Shown: positions 26,738-35,385 of the stretch, in pieces
How the letters are laid out: every line of letters begins with the position of its first letter
How positions within the stretch are numbered: position 1 is the first letter of the stretch
Assembly: GCA_030827165.1 (NCBI GenBank)
Contig: JAURFB010000006.1
Location: forward strand, 1 to 54,300
DNA from: Marivivens sp.
GTDB lineage: Bacteria > Pseudomonadota > Alphaproteobacteria > Rhodobacterales > Rhodobacteraceae
DNA: 54,300 nucleotides
Direction of reading: 5' to 3'
Position numbers and translations under genes: made by a program
The notes under the pieces: generated by a model
What the model was told of the DNA's origin: nothing
The model's input: only the letters and a program-made list of their open reading frames with translations
Databases searched by the model: none

Positions 26738-27756
26738 AGCTCTCGCCGCGAGAGGCCGCCGGGTATTTCAAGAAGCCCAACCCCAAGCGTGCTGGCGTTC
26801 TGATCTATGGGGCCGATGCGATGCGGGTTGCCGAGCGGCGGCAACAAGTTATCCTTGGCCTTGTCGGCCCCGAGGGTGAGGGCGAGATGCGCCTCACACG
26901 CATCGCCGCCGCCGATCTGAGGAAGGATCCCGCGCTTTTGGACGATGCCATCAAGGCGCAGGGTTTTTTCCCTGGCCCGCGCGTCGCCTTTGCCGAAGAG
27001 GCGACCGATGGGCTTTCCAAGCTCTTCGAGGATGCCCTCTCGGGCTGGCGCGACGGCGATGCGCAGATTGTCGTCACCGCTGGTCAGCTCAACGCTAAAT
27101 CGGCGCTTCGCAAGGTTTTCGAAGCGCATCCTAATACCTTTGCCATAGGCATCTATGACGATCCGCCCAGCCGCGACGAGATCAACGATATCCTCGCAAA
27201 GGCGGGGATCGGCGGCCTTTCCCGAGACGCGGAAGAGGCTATCATGGCGCTCTCGCGCCTTCTGGAACCCGGCGACTTGCGCCAGACGATCGAAAAGCTA
27301 TCGCTATACAAGCGCGGTGATCCCGAGCCGGTGAGTGTGGCGGATATCGACGCCTGCAAGCCGCAATCGACCGAGGCCGATCTCGACGATGTGCTCGCGG
27401 TCGTGGCCGAAGCCCGCGTTACCGAGATCGCACCGATCCTCCAGCGGCTCTATGCCCAAGGGGTCAATCCCGTGACCCTTTGCATCGGCGCGACCCGCCA
27501 TTTTCGAACCCTGCACAGCGCCGCCTCTGATCCCGGCGGGCCATCTGCGGGTGTCGGCCGCCTGCGCCCGCCGGTCTTCGGCCCGCGCCGTGATGCGATC
27601 GTGCGACAGGCCTCTGGCTGGGGGCGCGACAAGCTCGAAAAGGCGCTCACCCTTCTGACCGATACTGACCTTCAGCTTCGCTCCACCGGCAAGGTGCCGC
27701 AGCAGGCGCTGGTCGAACGCACACTGATCCGCCTCGCCATGATGGCCCGCAGATAG
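26734..27756 (+). CDS. holA: DNA polymerase III delta subunit
   Basis: The 340-residue protein has the HolA pattern: AGVLIYGADAMRVAERRQQVI in the N-terminal ATPase-like domain, GFFPGPRVAFAEEATDGL, the helical region RDAEEAIMALSRLLEPGDLRQTIEKL and the C-terminal collar RSTGKVPQQALVERTLIRLA. Delta opens the beta clamp within the clamp loader. Its start overlaps the lptE stop (ATGA), a conserved pairing in proteobacteria. The length is normal. Confidence 0.9.
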   Translation: MKLSPREAAGYFKKPNPKRAGVLIYGADAMRVAERRQQVILGLVGPEGEGEMRLTRIAAADLRKDPALLDDAIKAQGFFPGPRVAFAEEATDGLSKLFEDALSGWRDGDAQIVVTAGQLNAKSALRKVFEAHPNTFAIGIYDDPPSRDEINDILAKAGIGGLSRDAEEAIMALSRLLEPGDLRQTIEKLSLYKRGDPEPVSVADIDACKPQSTEADLDDVLAVVAEARVTEIAPILQRLYAQGVNPVTLCIGATRHFRTLHSAASDPGGPSAGVGRLRPPVFGPRRDAIVRQASGWGRDKLEKALTLLTDTDLQLRSTGKVPQQALVERTLIRLAMMARR

Positions 27757-27764
27757 GAGACCCT

Positions 27765-28772
27765 ATGCCCAAGGTGCTCATCACAGGCTCGGCTGGCTTT
27801 ATCGGTTATCACCTCGCCCAAGACCTTCTGGCGCATGGTTATGAGGTGATCGGCCTCGATGCGATGACGGATTATTACGACGTCCGCCTCAAGGAACGGC
27901 GGCAGGCGATGCTACTGCAATCGCCCGCCTTTCGAGCAGTGAACCGCCGGATCGAAGAAGATGGCGTCTTGCACGATCTGATCGCCACCGAGCGCCCCGA
28001 CGTGATCGTCCATCTCGCGGCCCAAGCCGGCGTTCGCTATTCGATCGAAGCGCCGCGCTCCTACGTCGATTCAAACCTAATCGGTACGTTCAATCTTCTC
28101 GAAGCCGTCCGCGCCAACCCTTGCGCGCATCTCCTGATGGCCTCGACCTCGTCGGTCTATGGCGCCAATACCGAGATGCCCTATGCCGAGACCGACAAGG
28201 CCGATACGCAAATGTCGTTCTATGCGGCGACGAAAAAGGCCAACGAGGCGATGGCGCATTCCTATGCCCATCTCTACGGAATGCCGATTACCATGTTCCG
28301 CTTCTTTACCGTCTATGGCCCATGGGGCCGGCCCGACATGGCGCATTTCAAGTTCACCCGCGCGATCCTCGCCGGTGAGCCGATCGACATTTACAACCAC
28401 GGCGTCATGCAGCGGGATTTCACCTATATCGACGATCTGGTGAACGGCATCCGGCTTTTGATCAACGCCGTGCCACCCAAGGATGGCAAGGCGCGGTCGG
28501 ATCACGACAGCCTCTCGCCCGTCGCCCCGTTCCGGATCGTCAACATCGGCAACGGCGAGACTGTTCAGCTTGGAGATTTCATCGCGGCGATCGAGGCGGC
28601 TTGCGGCCGCGAGGCGATCCGCAATCTGATGCCGATGCAGCCCGGCGATGTGCCCGCCACATGGGCCAACAACCGGCTTTTGGTCGATCTGACAGGCTAT
28701 ACGCCGACGACCTCGGTTCAGGATGGCATCGCCAATTTCGTTGCCTGGTTCCGCGATTATTACAGCGTCTGA
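27765..28772 (+). CDS. UDP-glucuronate 4-epimerase-like SDR protein
   Basis: The 335-residue extended SDR enzyme has the NAD-binding motif VLITGSAGFIGYHLAQDLL, then HLAAQAGVRYSIEAP, the catalytic STSSVYGAN Ser and SFYAATKKANE (YxxxK), and RFFTVYGPWGRPDMA. This set is typical of UDP-glucuronate 4-epimerases that make UDP-galacturonate for LPS or capsule. It lies eight bases after holA, a position without functional logic, so it may simply share the transcript. The 3' end overlaps the converging flavoprotein gene by 13 bases. Confidence 0.9.
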   Translation: MPKVLITGSAGFIGYHLAQDLLAHGYEVIGLDAMTDYYDVRLKERRQAMLLQSPAFRAVNRRIEEDGVLHDLIATERPDVIVHLAAQAGVRYSIEAPRSYVDSNLIGTFNLLEAVRANPCAHLLMASTSSVYGANTEMPYAETDKADTQMSFYAATKKANEAMAHSYAHLYGMPITMFRFFTVYGPWGRPDMAHFKFTRAILAGEPIDIYNHGVMQRDFTYIDDLVNGIRLLINAVPPKDGKARSDHDSLSPVAPFRIVNIGNGETVQLGDFIAAIEAACGREAIRNLMPMQPGDVPATWANNRLLVDLTGYTPTTSVQDGIANFVAWFRDYYSV

Positions 28773-29929
28773 AGCCGCATAGCCGCTGCAAGGCCCGCCA
28801 TGCGGCCCGTGGCGAGGCATCCGGTCAGAAGATAGCCGCCAGTCGGCGCCTCCCAATCGAGCATCTCGCCTGTGGCAAAGACGCCTGGGCGATCTTTCAG
28901 CATCAGCCCGTCATCCAGCGCATCGAACCGCAGGCCCCCAGCGGTCGAGATCGCCTCGTCCATCGGTCGGGAGCCGGAGTGGCGCACCGGAAGCGCCTTC
29001 AAGAGCGGCGCGAGATCGTCTGGCAGAGGGCGGCCAAATTCGTTGAGCAGCGCCCAGCGGATCGGATCAAGACCGAGAACTTGCTTGAGAAACTTGGCGA
29101 GAGTCGCTTTGCCACGCGGGCGGGATAGGGCAGCGCGAAGCTGGTCGAGGCTACGGTCGGGAAAGAGGTCGATATATAGGGCCGCGCCATCGCGCACCGC
29201 CCGCGAGACCGAATAGACCCCGCCGCCTTCGAGCCCCCTTTTAGAGACCACAAACTCGCCGCGCGAGGAAATATCGCCCGCGATCAGCGCCGCGCCCTTC
29301 GCCGGCGTTCCGAAATGCGGGGCCATCTGCGGCGCCCAGTTGACGACGAGGCCCATGTTGGCGGGTGCAAAGGGGGCGGTCTGCCCCTCAAACAACGCCG
29401 CCCAGCGCCCGTCAGAGCCAAGCCGCGCCCAGCTTGCGCCGCCAAGGGCGAGGATCGTGACCTTTGGCGCGAGGCGCATCTCGCCGTCCGGCGTTGCGAA
29501 AACCGCAGCCCCGCCATCCCACCCCGTCCAGCGCCAGCGGCGCATCAGGTGCACGCCGAGGCCATCGAGCCGCGCAAGCCACGCCCGCAGAAGCGGCGAC
29601 GCCTTCATCGCAACGGGAAAGACGCGCCCTGTGGAGCCGGTAAAGACCTCTTGCCCAAGGCTCTCGGCCCAAGCCTTCACGTCCTGCGGGCCAAAGCCCT
29701 TGACCGCCGTCACAAGCTGAGGCGCTTGCGGGTGATAATGCGACAAGAAATCCCTCAAAGGCTCGTCCCTGGTCAGGTTGAGCCCCGATTTCCCCGCCAT
29801 CAGGAATTTCCGCGCGGGCGAGGGCATCGCATCCGCGATGACAACGCCAAGACCGGCGGCGGCCAAGGCCTCTGCCGCCATGAGGCCCGCGGGGCCAGCA
29901 CCGATCACAAGGGCGTCGGGCGTGTCCAT
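28760..29929 (-). CDS. HI0933/TIGR03862-family flavoprotein
   Basis: The 389-residue protein has an N-terminal FAD motif (ALVIGAGPAGLMAAEALAAAG), the MAGKSGLNLTRDEPL signature of the HI0933/YhiN family, and a C-terminal GGLRFDALDDGLMLKDRPGVFATGEMLDWEAPTGGYLL with the second FAD contact. The reaction catalysed by this family is not known. It is the third gene of a tight operon after SDR and enoyl-CoA hydratase; its start follows the hydratase stop with no gap, so it is probably coupled. Confidence 0.87.
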   Translation of the reverse strand: MDTPDALVIGAGPAGLMAAEALAAAGLGVVIADAMPSPARKFLMAGKSGLNLTRDEPLRDFLSHYHPQAPQLVTAVKGFGPQDVKAWAESLGQEVFTGSTGRVFPVAMKASPLLRAWLARLDGLGVHLMRRWRWTGWDGGAAVFATPDGEMRLAPKVTILALGGASWARLGSDGRWAALFEGQTAPFAPANMGLVVNWAPQMAPHFGTPAKGAALIAGDISSRGEFVVSKRGLEGGGVYSVSRAVRDGAALYIDLFPDRSLDQLRAALSRPRGKATLAKFLKQVLGLDPIRWALLNEFGRPLPDDLAPLLKALPVRHSGSRPMDEAISTAGGLRFDALDDGLMLKDRPGVFATGEMLDWEAPTGGYLLTGCLATGRMAGLAAAMRLQTL

Positions 29930-30532
29930 TCAGCCGACCAAGCCCTTGATGCCCGCAATATGCGAAAGCTCGGCCCCCAGCGCATCGGCGGATAGGATGC
30001 GTGCCTCGTCGATCGGCTCCTCGCAGATGCGGTCGATCAGCCCCATCACCAGCGCCTCGGGTGCACCGATCTTCTGCCCCGCCATGAGGATCAGCTTGGC
30101 CCGCGCCGGCCCGACAAGCGCGGCAAGGCGCGCGGGGTCGCTTGGCTGCGGCAGGAAGCCCAGCTTCATCACAGGATAGAAAAACTTGGCGCTCGGGACC
30201 GAAACCCGCAAATCGCAGGCCAGCGCCATGCCAAAGGCGCCGCCCGCCAGCGTTCCGTTGAGCGCGGCGATAGTCAGCGCCGGAAGCGCGGCGACGGCGC
30301 CCGAAAGCCGCTCCCACGCCGGATCGGTGGCAAGTCCGGCCCGCGCCTCGTCAAGGTCGGCCCCGGCGCTGAAGACCTTGCCTGCGCTGGTCAGGATCAA
30401 AACCTTGGCCTCGGCCGCCGCTTCGGCAATCTCGGCCAGCCGCACGAGCATCTCGCGCGTCAGCGAGTTCGCCTTTTCGGGGCGGTTGATCGTGGCGATC
30501 CAAAGGCCGCCCTCCTTCTCGAGCTCGATCAT
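29930..30532 (-). CDS. Enoyl-CoA hydratase/isomerase-family protein
   Basis: The 200-residue crotonase-fold protein has NRPEKANSLTREMLVRL, the oxyanion segment SAGKVFSAGADLDEARAG, and ALNGTLAGGAFGMALACDLRV, followed by FYPVMKLGFLPQPSDPARL. It is short compared with the usual 255-260 residues because the C-terminal trimerisation helices are reduced. The expected catalytic Glu pair is not obvious, so the reaction is uncertain. It overlaps the SDR gene by four bases and abuts the flavoprotein gene. Confidence 0.82.
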   Translation of the reverse strand: MIELEKEGGLWIATINRPEKANSLTREMLVRLAEIAEAAAEAKVLILTSAGKVFSAGADLDEARAGLATDPAWERLSGAVAALPALTIAALNGTLAGGAFGMALACDLRVSVPSAKFFYPVMKLGFLPQPSDPARLAALVGPARAKLILMAGQKIGAPEALVMGLIDRICEEPIDEARILSADALGAELSHIAGIKGLVG

Positions 30533-31278
30533 ATGAGGCCGACCCGTTTGCGGATGCCCTCGTCACGCAGCGAAACGTCCTTGCCAAGGAACTCGTCGGC
30601 ATCTGGTCCGCACATCCACAAAAGCGCCTCGGCGGGCCATTCGGGCGGGATATGCACCGACCAGTCGAGTCGCGCGACATGGCTCACGCCGCTTTTCTTG
30701 ATCGTGCGCTGCATATCAGTGGCGACAGTCCCCGGCGAAAGGCCAAGCACGCGAAGCCCGCGAGGCCCATATTCCACATGGCCGCAGCGGGTCAACATAT
30801 AGGCAGCCGCCTTGGAAGCGCAGTAGGCCGACCAACCATCGACAGCATTATGTGCCGCGCCGGACGAGATGGTGATGATCGTGCCGCCGCCTTGCGACAG
30901 CATCACCGGAGCCGCCGCTTTCATCCCGTTGAACACACCCTTGAGATTGATGTCGATCACCTGTCCCCAGTCATCGGGATCGGCCTCATCCAGCGGGCCA
31001 AGCGGGCCGATCACACCGGCATTGCCGATGAACACGTCGAGCCGCCCGAAGGCTGCGATGGTCGCGTCTAACGCGACCTTGACCTGAGCAAAATCGGCCA
31101 CGTCGCAGGCGATAGCCTGTGCGCCGTTGCCAATCTCGGACGCAATCCGCTCGATCTCGGCCGTGCTGCGCGCCGCAAGCATCACCTTGGCGCCAGCTTT
31201 GGCAAACGCTCTTGCCGCCGCCTCGCCGATCCCGCGGCTCGCTCCGGTGATCAATACACTTTGTCCTGTCATTTGCAT
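30529..31278 (-). CDS. SDR-family oxidoreductase
   Basis: The 249-residue classical SDR has VLITGASRGIGEAAARAFAKAG (cofactor), NAG in VFIGNAGVIGP, Ser in TIITISSGAAHN, and the YCASK catalytic Tyr-Lys pair. An Arg in AARST suggests NADP preference. ATG 31278 lies behind GGAAGGGG; the longer frame to 31317 has no support. It heads the three-gene operon with an enoyl-CoA hydratase and a flavoprotein, and is divergent from the DUF2125 gene. The substrate is unknown. Confidence 0.88.
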   Translation of the reverse strand: MQMTGQSVLITGASRGIGEAAARAFAKAGAKVMLAARSTAEIERIASEIGNGAQAIACDVADFAQVKVALDATIAAFGRLDVFIGNAGVIGPLGPLDEADPDDWGQVIDINLKGVFNGMKAAAPVMLSQGGGTIITISSGAAHNAVDGWSAYCASKAAAYMLTRCGHVEYGPRGLRVLGLSPGTVATDMQRTIKKSGVSHVARLDWSVHIPPEWPAEALLWMCGPDADEFLGKDVSLRDEGIRKRVGLI

Positions 31279-31384
31279 CTTTTCCCCTTCCGGCATCAGC
31301 GAACCCTCGCCCGCCACATTTCCCTAGCTTGACCCCGGGGGCAAGGCATTGGAACCTGCGGCAAAGTTTGCAGAAAAATCACTC

Positions 31385-32884
31385 ATGCCCCTCGCTCCCA
31401 TTTCCCGCTTCCTTGCCTCTGCCGCTTTCTCGGTTGTCGCCAGTGCAGCTCTTGCGGATGTGACCGCCGAAGATGTCTGGGCGCACTGGCAGGAGCAGCT
31501 TTCAGCCTATGGCGAAAGCGAGGTGACGATCGGCGGCATCACCCGGTCCGGCTCCATCCTAACGGTCGAGGGCATTGAAATACGCGCCGAAGACGCCGGC
31601 GGGGCCTCGTCTGTCCGCATTCCCCAGATCATCTTTGCGGAAGGCAGCGACGGAACTGTCGCCGTAACGCTTCCACCGCTGATCATGATCGGCTTCTCGC
31701 AAGACGATAGCGGCGGCGCAAACCTAATCGACATGGCCCTTCAGTCCGTCAACGCATCCGTTCTTGTCAGCGGCACGCCGGATGCGATGGTCTATGATTT
31801 CGGTGCAGACCGGATGACCCTTTCGGCGTCTGAAATCGTTGAGAACGGCGAGGGCGTCCCAGCCGACATTCTGTTTAACGCCAATGGGTTGCGCGGAGAA
31901 TCCCGCCAAAACAGTGGCCAGACGCGCGAAGTCTCTTCTTCTTTCTCGGCACACTCGGTCGATCTTCTGATCGGTGTCGACGATGGGTCGAGCCGGATTG
32001 ATCTGAGTGCCAGCGCGTCGGATATCTTTGCGACCTCCGAGGCGCGGTTTCCCGCCGGAGCAACCGCCTCGATGCAGGATCTGCGCGAGTCCGGGGGCTT
32101 CTTGCGCGCTGGTTACGAAAGTGGGCTGGGAACGTTTGTCCTGGCTGTCAATGAAGATGGGAGCGCAACCAATATCGTTGTCGGCACTGCCAGCAACCGC
32201 TTCGAGTTGACGATTGCCGCCGAAACGATTTCGATGGGATCGGAGAGCACCGGCGTGACTGTCGGTCTTTCGGGCGATACCGTGCCTTTTCCGATTGCGC
32301 TCACCGCCACTGCGCTGGGGCAATCCTTTGCCTTTCCGGTCGTTTCGACCAAAGGGCCCGTGCCGATGGGCATGACGCTGAATGTCAGCGATCTTGCCCT
32401 CGACGATCAGATCTGGACCATGCTCGATCCCTTCGGCGCGGTGCCACACGAACCGCTGACGCTGCAATACACCATCGAAGGCACAGCGCGGTTGCGCTAT
32501 GACCTCGACGATTCGGACCGCGATCAGAAGATCGGCGAAGGTGAAAATCCGTTCGAAATCCATTCTGCCAATATCTCTGGGCTGAGGCTGGCCTTCGCGG
32601 GGGCCGAACTGACCGGCGAAGGCGCCTTCATCTTCGACAACGCCGATACCGAGACCTTTGCCGGAATGCCCCGGCCGGAGGGGCGAGCACGGCTTGAGGC
32701 CATTGGCATCAATACCCTGTTCGACCGCCTCGCCACCGTGGGCCTTTTGCCGGATGAACAGTTGATGGGCTTCCGCATGATGCTGGGAATGTTTGCCGAT
32801 GTCGTAGGCGACGATCACCTTGTTTCCGAGGTCGAGATCACGCCCGCAGGGCAGATCCTCCTGAACGGGCAGCGTCTCCGCTAG
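31385..32884 (+). CDS. DUF2125 domain exported protein
   Basis: The 499-residue protein has a signal peptide (FLASAAFSVVASAALA-D) and a long beta-rich body typical of DUF2125: DVWAHWQEQLSAYGESEV, VEGIEIRAEDAGG, MALQSVNASVLVSGTPDAMVYD, and a repeat-like second half with MTLNVSDLALDDQIW. The family is mostly rhodobacterial and of unknown function; a periplasmic or outer-membrane location is likely. ATG 31385 is the start that yields a clean signal peptide. It is followed by a GC hairpin at 32891-32907 before pmbA. Confidence 0.85.
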   Translation: MPLAPISRFLASAAFSVVASAALADVTAEDVWAHWQEQLSAYGESEVTIGGITRSGSILTVEGIEIRAEDAGGASSVRIPQIIFAEGSDGTVAVTLPPLIMIGFSQDDSGGANLIDMALQSVNASVLVSGTPDAMVYDFGADRMTLSASEIVENGEGVPADILFNANGLRGESRQNSGQTREVSSSFSAHSVDLLIGVDDGSSRIDLSASASDIFATSEARFPAGATASMQDLRESGGFLRAGYESGLGTFVLAVNEDGSATNIVVGTASNRFELTIAAETISMGSESTGVTVGLSGDTVPFPIALTATALGQSFAFPVVSTKGPVPMGMTLNVSDLALDDQIWTMLDPFGAVPHEPLTLQYTIEGTARLRYDLDDSDRDQKIGEGENPFEIHSANISGLRLAFAGAELTGEGAFIFDNADTETFAGMPRPEGRARLEAIGINTLFDRLATVGLLPDEQLMGFRMMLGMFADVVGDDHLVSEVEITPAGQILLNGQRLR

Positions 32885-32890
32885 CGGGCT

Positions 32891-32907
32891 TGCGGGCTGG
32901 GCCCGCA
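32891..32907. other. GC-rich hairpin between the DUF2125 gene and pmbA
   Basis: TGCGGGC (32891-32897) and GCCCGCA (32901-32907) form a seven-base stem with a three-base loop, just after the DUF2125 stop. No T-run follows, so it may slow degradation or weakly terminate. Function is inferred only from position. Confidence 0.35.
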
Positions 32908-32940
32908 GGCTCTACCTCAAGGGCGACGAAAGGATCCCGC

Positions 32941-34287
32941 ATGACCCAGACCCTCGCCGCCCTGACCGAGATGATGCTTGCCGCCGCCCGCAAGGCGGGC
33001 GCCGAGGCCGCCGATACGCTGGCCGTTGAAGGCACCTCCGTCAGCATCGACGTCCGTTCGGGCAAGCTTGAGCACGCCGAACGATCTGAGGGCGTCGATA
33101 TTGGCCTTCGGGTCATCATCGGCAAACGGCAGGCCTGTGTTTCGTCCTCGGACACGCGACCCGAAACGATTGACCAGATGGCCGAACGGGCCGTGGCCAT
33201 GGCGCGGCTTGCCCCCGAGGATCCGACGAACGGCCTTGCCGATGCAGCGGCTCTGGCGAGCGAAAGGGATGTTTCCCGCCTCGAGCTTTCCGACCCCACC
33301 GCCGATCCCGATCCCGCCATGCTTCAAGCCGACGCGGCCCGCGCCGAGGCTGCGGCGCTTGCCATCAAGGGGGTCAGCCAAGTCCAGTCGGCCTCTGCCG
33401 CCTTCGGCCGGCGCGCGGTCTGGCTTGCGGCAAGCAACGGCTTTTCGGCAGGCTACGAACGGAGCGACCGGAGCATTTCTTGCGTCGCGATCACCGGCAC
33501 CGGCACCGGAATGGAGCGCGACTACGATTTCGACAGCCGAATCTTTCAGGCCGACTTGCGAACGCCCGAAGATATCGGCACCTCTGCCGCCGAGCGCGCC
33601 ATCGCCCGCGCCGCACCGCGCAAGCCCAAGACCGGCGCCTATCCGGTCCTGTTTGACGAACGCATCGCCAATTCTCTGATCGGCCACATCCTTCAGGCCA
33701 TCAACGGCACGATGATCGGGCGCGGCTCGTCGTGGCTTCGGAGTGCGATGGGCGCGCAGATTCTGCCCAAGGGGCTTTCGATCATCGAGAATCCGCATCG
33801 CCCGCGCACCTCGGCCTCGCGCCTGTTCGATGCCGAAGGCCTGCCGACCGTTCCCCGCGCGATTGTCGAGGACGGCATACTCAAGACATGGACGCTCGAT
33901 CTGGCCACGGCCAGAAGGCTCGGCCTTGAAAGCACCGCCAACGCCGCACGCGGGACCACCGCGCCGCCCTCGCCTGCCGCGACCAACATCGCCCTGACGC
34001 AGGGCAACAAGAGCCGCGATCAGCTGATCACCGAGATGGGAACCGGCCTTTTGATCACCTCAATGATCGGCTCGACCATCAACCCCAACACCGGCGATTA
34101 TTCTCGCGGCGCCTCGGGGTTCTGGGTCGAGAACGGCGAAATCGCCTATCCCGTGAACGAATGCACCGTGGCCGGGAACCTGCGCGATATGCTGATGCGG
34201 ATCACGCCCGCGAACGATGGCCGCGCGCATCTTTCGCGGGTCGTGCCTTCGTTGCTGGTCGAGGGGCTGACCCTTGCCGGCGAGTGA
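32941..34287 (+). CDS. pmbA: TldE/PmbA-family metallopeptidase subunit
   Basis: The 448-residue protein follows the PmbA/TldE family: EGTSVSIDVRSGKLEHAERSEGVDIGLRVIIGKRQA in the N-terminal domain, and GSTINPNTGDYSRGASGFWVENGEIAYPVNECTVAGNLRDML near the C-terminus. TldD and TldE form a heterodimeric zinc protease that processes small modified peptides; the zinc site lies in TldD, so PmbA alone would be inactive. The partner tldD is not in the window. ATG 32941 gives the normal length. The next gene overlaps its end by 14 bases. Confidence 0.92.
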   Translation: MTQTLAALTEMMLAAARKAGAEAADTLAVEGTSVSIDVRSGKLEHAERSEGVDIGLRVIIGKRQACVSSSDTRPETIDQMAERAVAMARLAPEDPTNGLADAAALASERDVSRLELSDPTADPDPAMLQADAARAEAAALAIKGVSQVQSASAAFGRRAVWLAASNGFSAGYERSDRSISCVAITGTGTGMERDYDFDSRIFQADLRTPEDIGTSAAERAIARAAPRKPKTGAYPVLFDERIANSLIGHILQAINGTMIGRGSSWLRSAMGAQILPKGLSIIENPHRPRTSASRLFDAEGLPTVPRAIVEDGILKTWTLDLATARRLGLESTANAARGTTAPPSPAATNIALTQGNKSRDQLITEMGTGLLITSMIGSTINPNTGDYSRGASGFWVENGEIAYPVNECTVAGNLRDMLMRITPANDGRAHLSRVVPSLLVEGLTLAGE

Positions 34288-35062
34288 TCTCGCCCTTCTC
34301 AAAGAAGCGGCCCGCGATGCCGGTGTCATCGCCCTGCGCCATTTTCGATCTGCGCCCGAGGTCTGGGACAAACCGGGCGGCGCTGGCCCCGTCTCCGAAG
34401 CAGACCTCGAGGTCGACCGGATGTTGCGGCACGAACTTCTCGCCTCGCGCAAGGGCTATGGCTGGCTTTCCGAGGAAACCGACGACGATCTGGCGCGTCT
34501 GGAAGCCGAACGGCTTTTCATCGTCGATCCGATCGACGGCACCCGCGCCTTCCTTGAAGGGTCGGAAGATTGGGCGCTGTCGCTCGCTACGGCGCGGGCA
34601 GGGCGGATCACCGCCGCCGTGGTCTATCTTCCGGCCCGCAAGCTGATGTTTGCCGCCCATCGCGGCGGCGGGGCAAGCGTCAATGGAAAGCCGGTCCATG
34701 TCGCCGACGACAGGCCGTTGGAAGAGACCGACATCCTCGCCACGCGCCCCAACTTTGCCGCTGAACACTGGAAGGCTGGCGCCCCGCCCGCCGTCAAACG
34801 TTCCTTCCGCTCTTCGCTTGCCTATCGCCTCTGCCTTGTCGCCGAGGGCCGCTATGATGCGATGCTGACGCTGCGCCCGGCCTGGGAATGGGACATCGCC
34901 GCTGGCAGCCTGATTGTCACCGAAGCCAAGGGGCAGGCGACAAACCGGGCGGGCCAGCAGTTGGTCTTCAACAACCCTGGCGCCCAGGTTGACGGGCTTG
35001 TCGCCGGTGGCCCCGCCCAATCCAAGTTGATCGGCCTCTTGGCCCGTCCGGCCTCGGCTTGA
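34274..35062 (+). CDS. Inositol monophosphatase/CysQ-family phosphatase
   Basis: The 262-residue protein carries the metal-binding motifs WLSEETDDD, IVDPIDGTRAFLEGSEDWALS (DP-D-GT) and AWEWDIAAGSLIVTEAKG. It resembles 3'(2'),5'-bisphosphate nucleotidase (CysQ), which clears PAP, more than true inositol phosphatases, but the distinction is uncertain. The start is TTG at 34274, since no other suitable start lies nearby in frame, overlapping pmbA by 14 bases. Placement before DUF4170 and the lipid A genes is common in Rhodobacteraceae. A PAP phosphatase would match the PAPS-using sulfotransferase at 21033, though they are not linked. Confidence 0.87.
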   Translation: MPASDLALLKEAARDAGVIALRHFRSAPEVWDKPGGAGPVSEADLEVDRMLRHELLASRKGYGWLSEETDDDLARLEAERLFIVDPIDGTRAFLEGSEDWALSLATARAGRITAAVVYLPARKLMFAAHRGGGASVNGKPVHVADDRPLEETDILATRPNFAAEHWKAGAPPAVKRSFRSSLAYRLCLVAEGRYDAMLTLRPAWEWDIAAGSLIVTEAKGQATNRAGQQLVFNNPGAQVDGLVAGGPAQSKLIGLLARPASA

Positions 35063-35116
35063 CCCCCCACCGCATTTGCGTAGTTTGGCGCCAGCCTTTC
35101 ATATACGGAGTTGATC

Positions 35117-35362
35117 ATGAGCCAGCGTCTTCATCTTGTCTTTGGTGGCGAACTGGTCGATCCGACCAAGACGAAATTCAAAGACCCAGGCAAGATCCAC
35201 ATTGTCGGGATGTTCCCCGACTATGACTCGGCCCACAATGCCTGGAAGGCCGAGGCCCAGCGCACCGTTGACGATGCGCATACGCGCTATTTCATCGCAC
35301 ACATTCACCGCCTGCGCGACGAAGACACCGAATCTTCAACCACCGAAGAGCTCGGCGACTGA
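35117..35362 (+). CDS. DUF4170 domain protein
   Basis: The 81-residue protein matches DUF4170: RLHLVFGGELVDPTKTKFKDPGKIHIVGMFPDYDSAHNAWKAEAQRTVDDAHTRYFIAHIHRL, taken in parts, is nearly the whole domain. It is cytoplasmic and acidic at its end. No function is known, but the gene is conserved ahead of the Kdo transferase and lpxK genes in alphaproteobacteria, which hints at lipid A regulation. ATG 35117 follows CGGAG; a TTG two codons earlier is less likely. Confidence 0.87.
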   Translation: MSQRLHLVFGGELVDPTKTKFKDPGKIHIVGMFPDYDSAHNAWKAEAQRTVDDAHTRYFIAHIHRLRDEDTESSTTEELGD

Positions 35363-35385
35363 GGAGGTCAGCCAGGAGGGCGGCT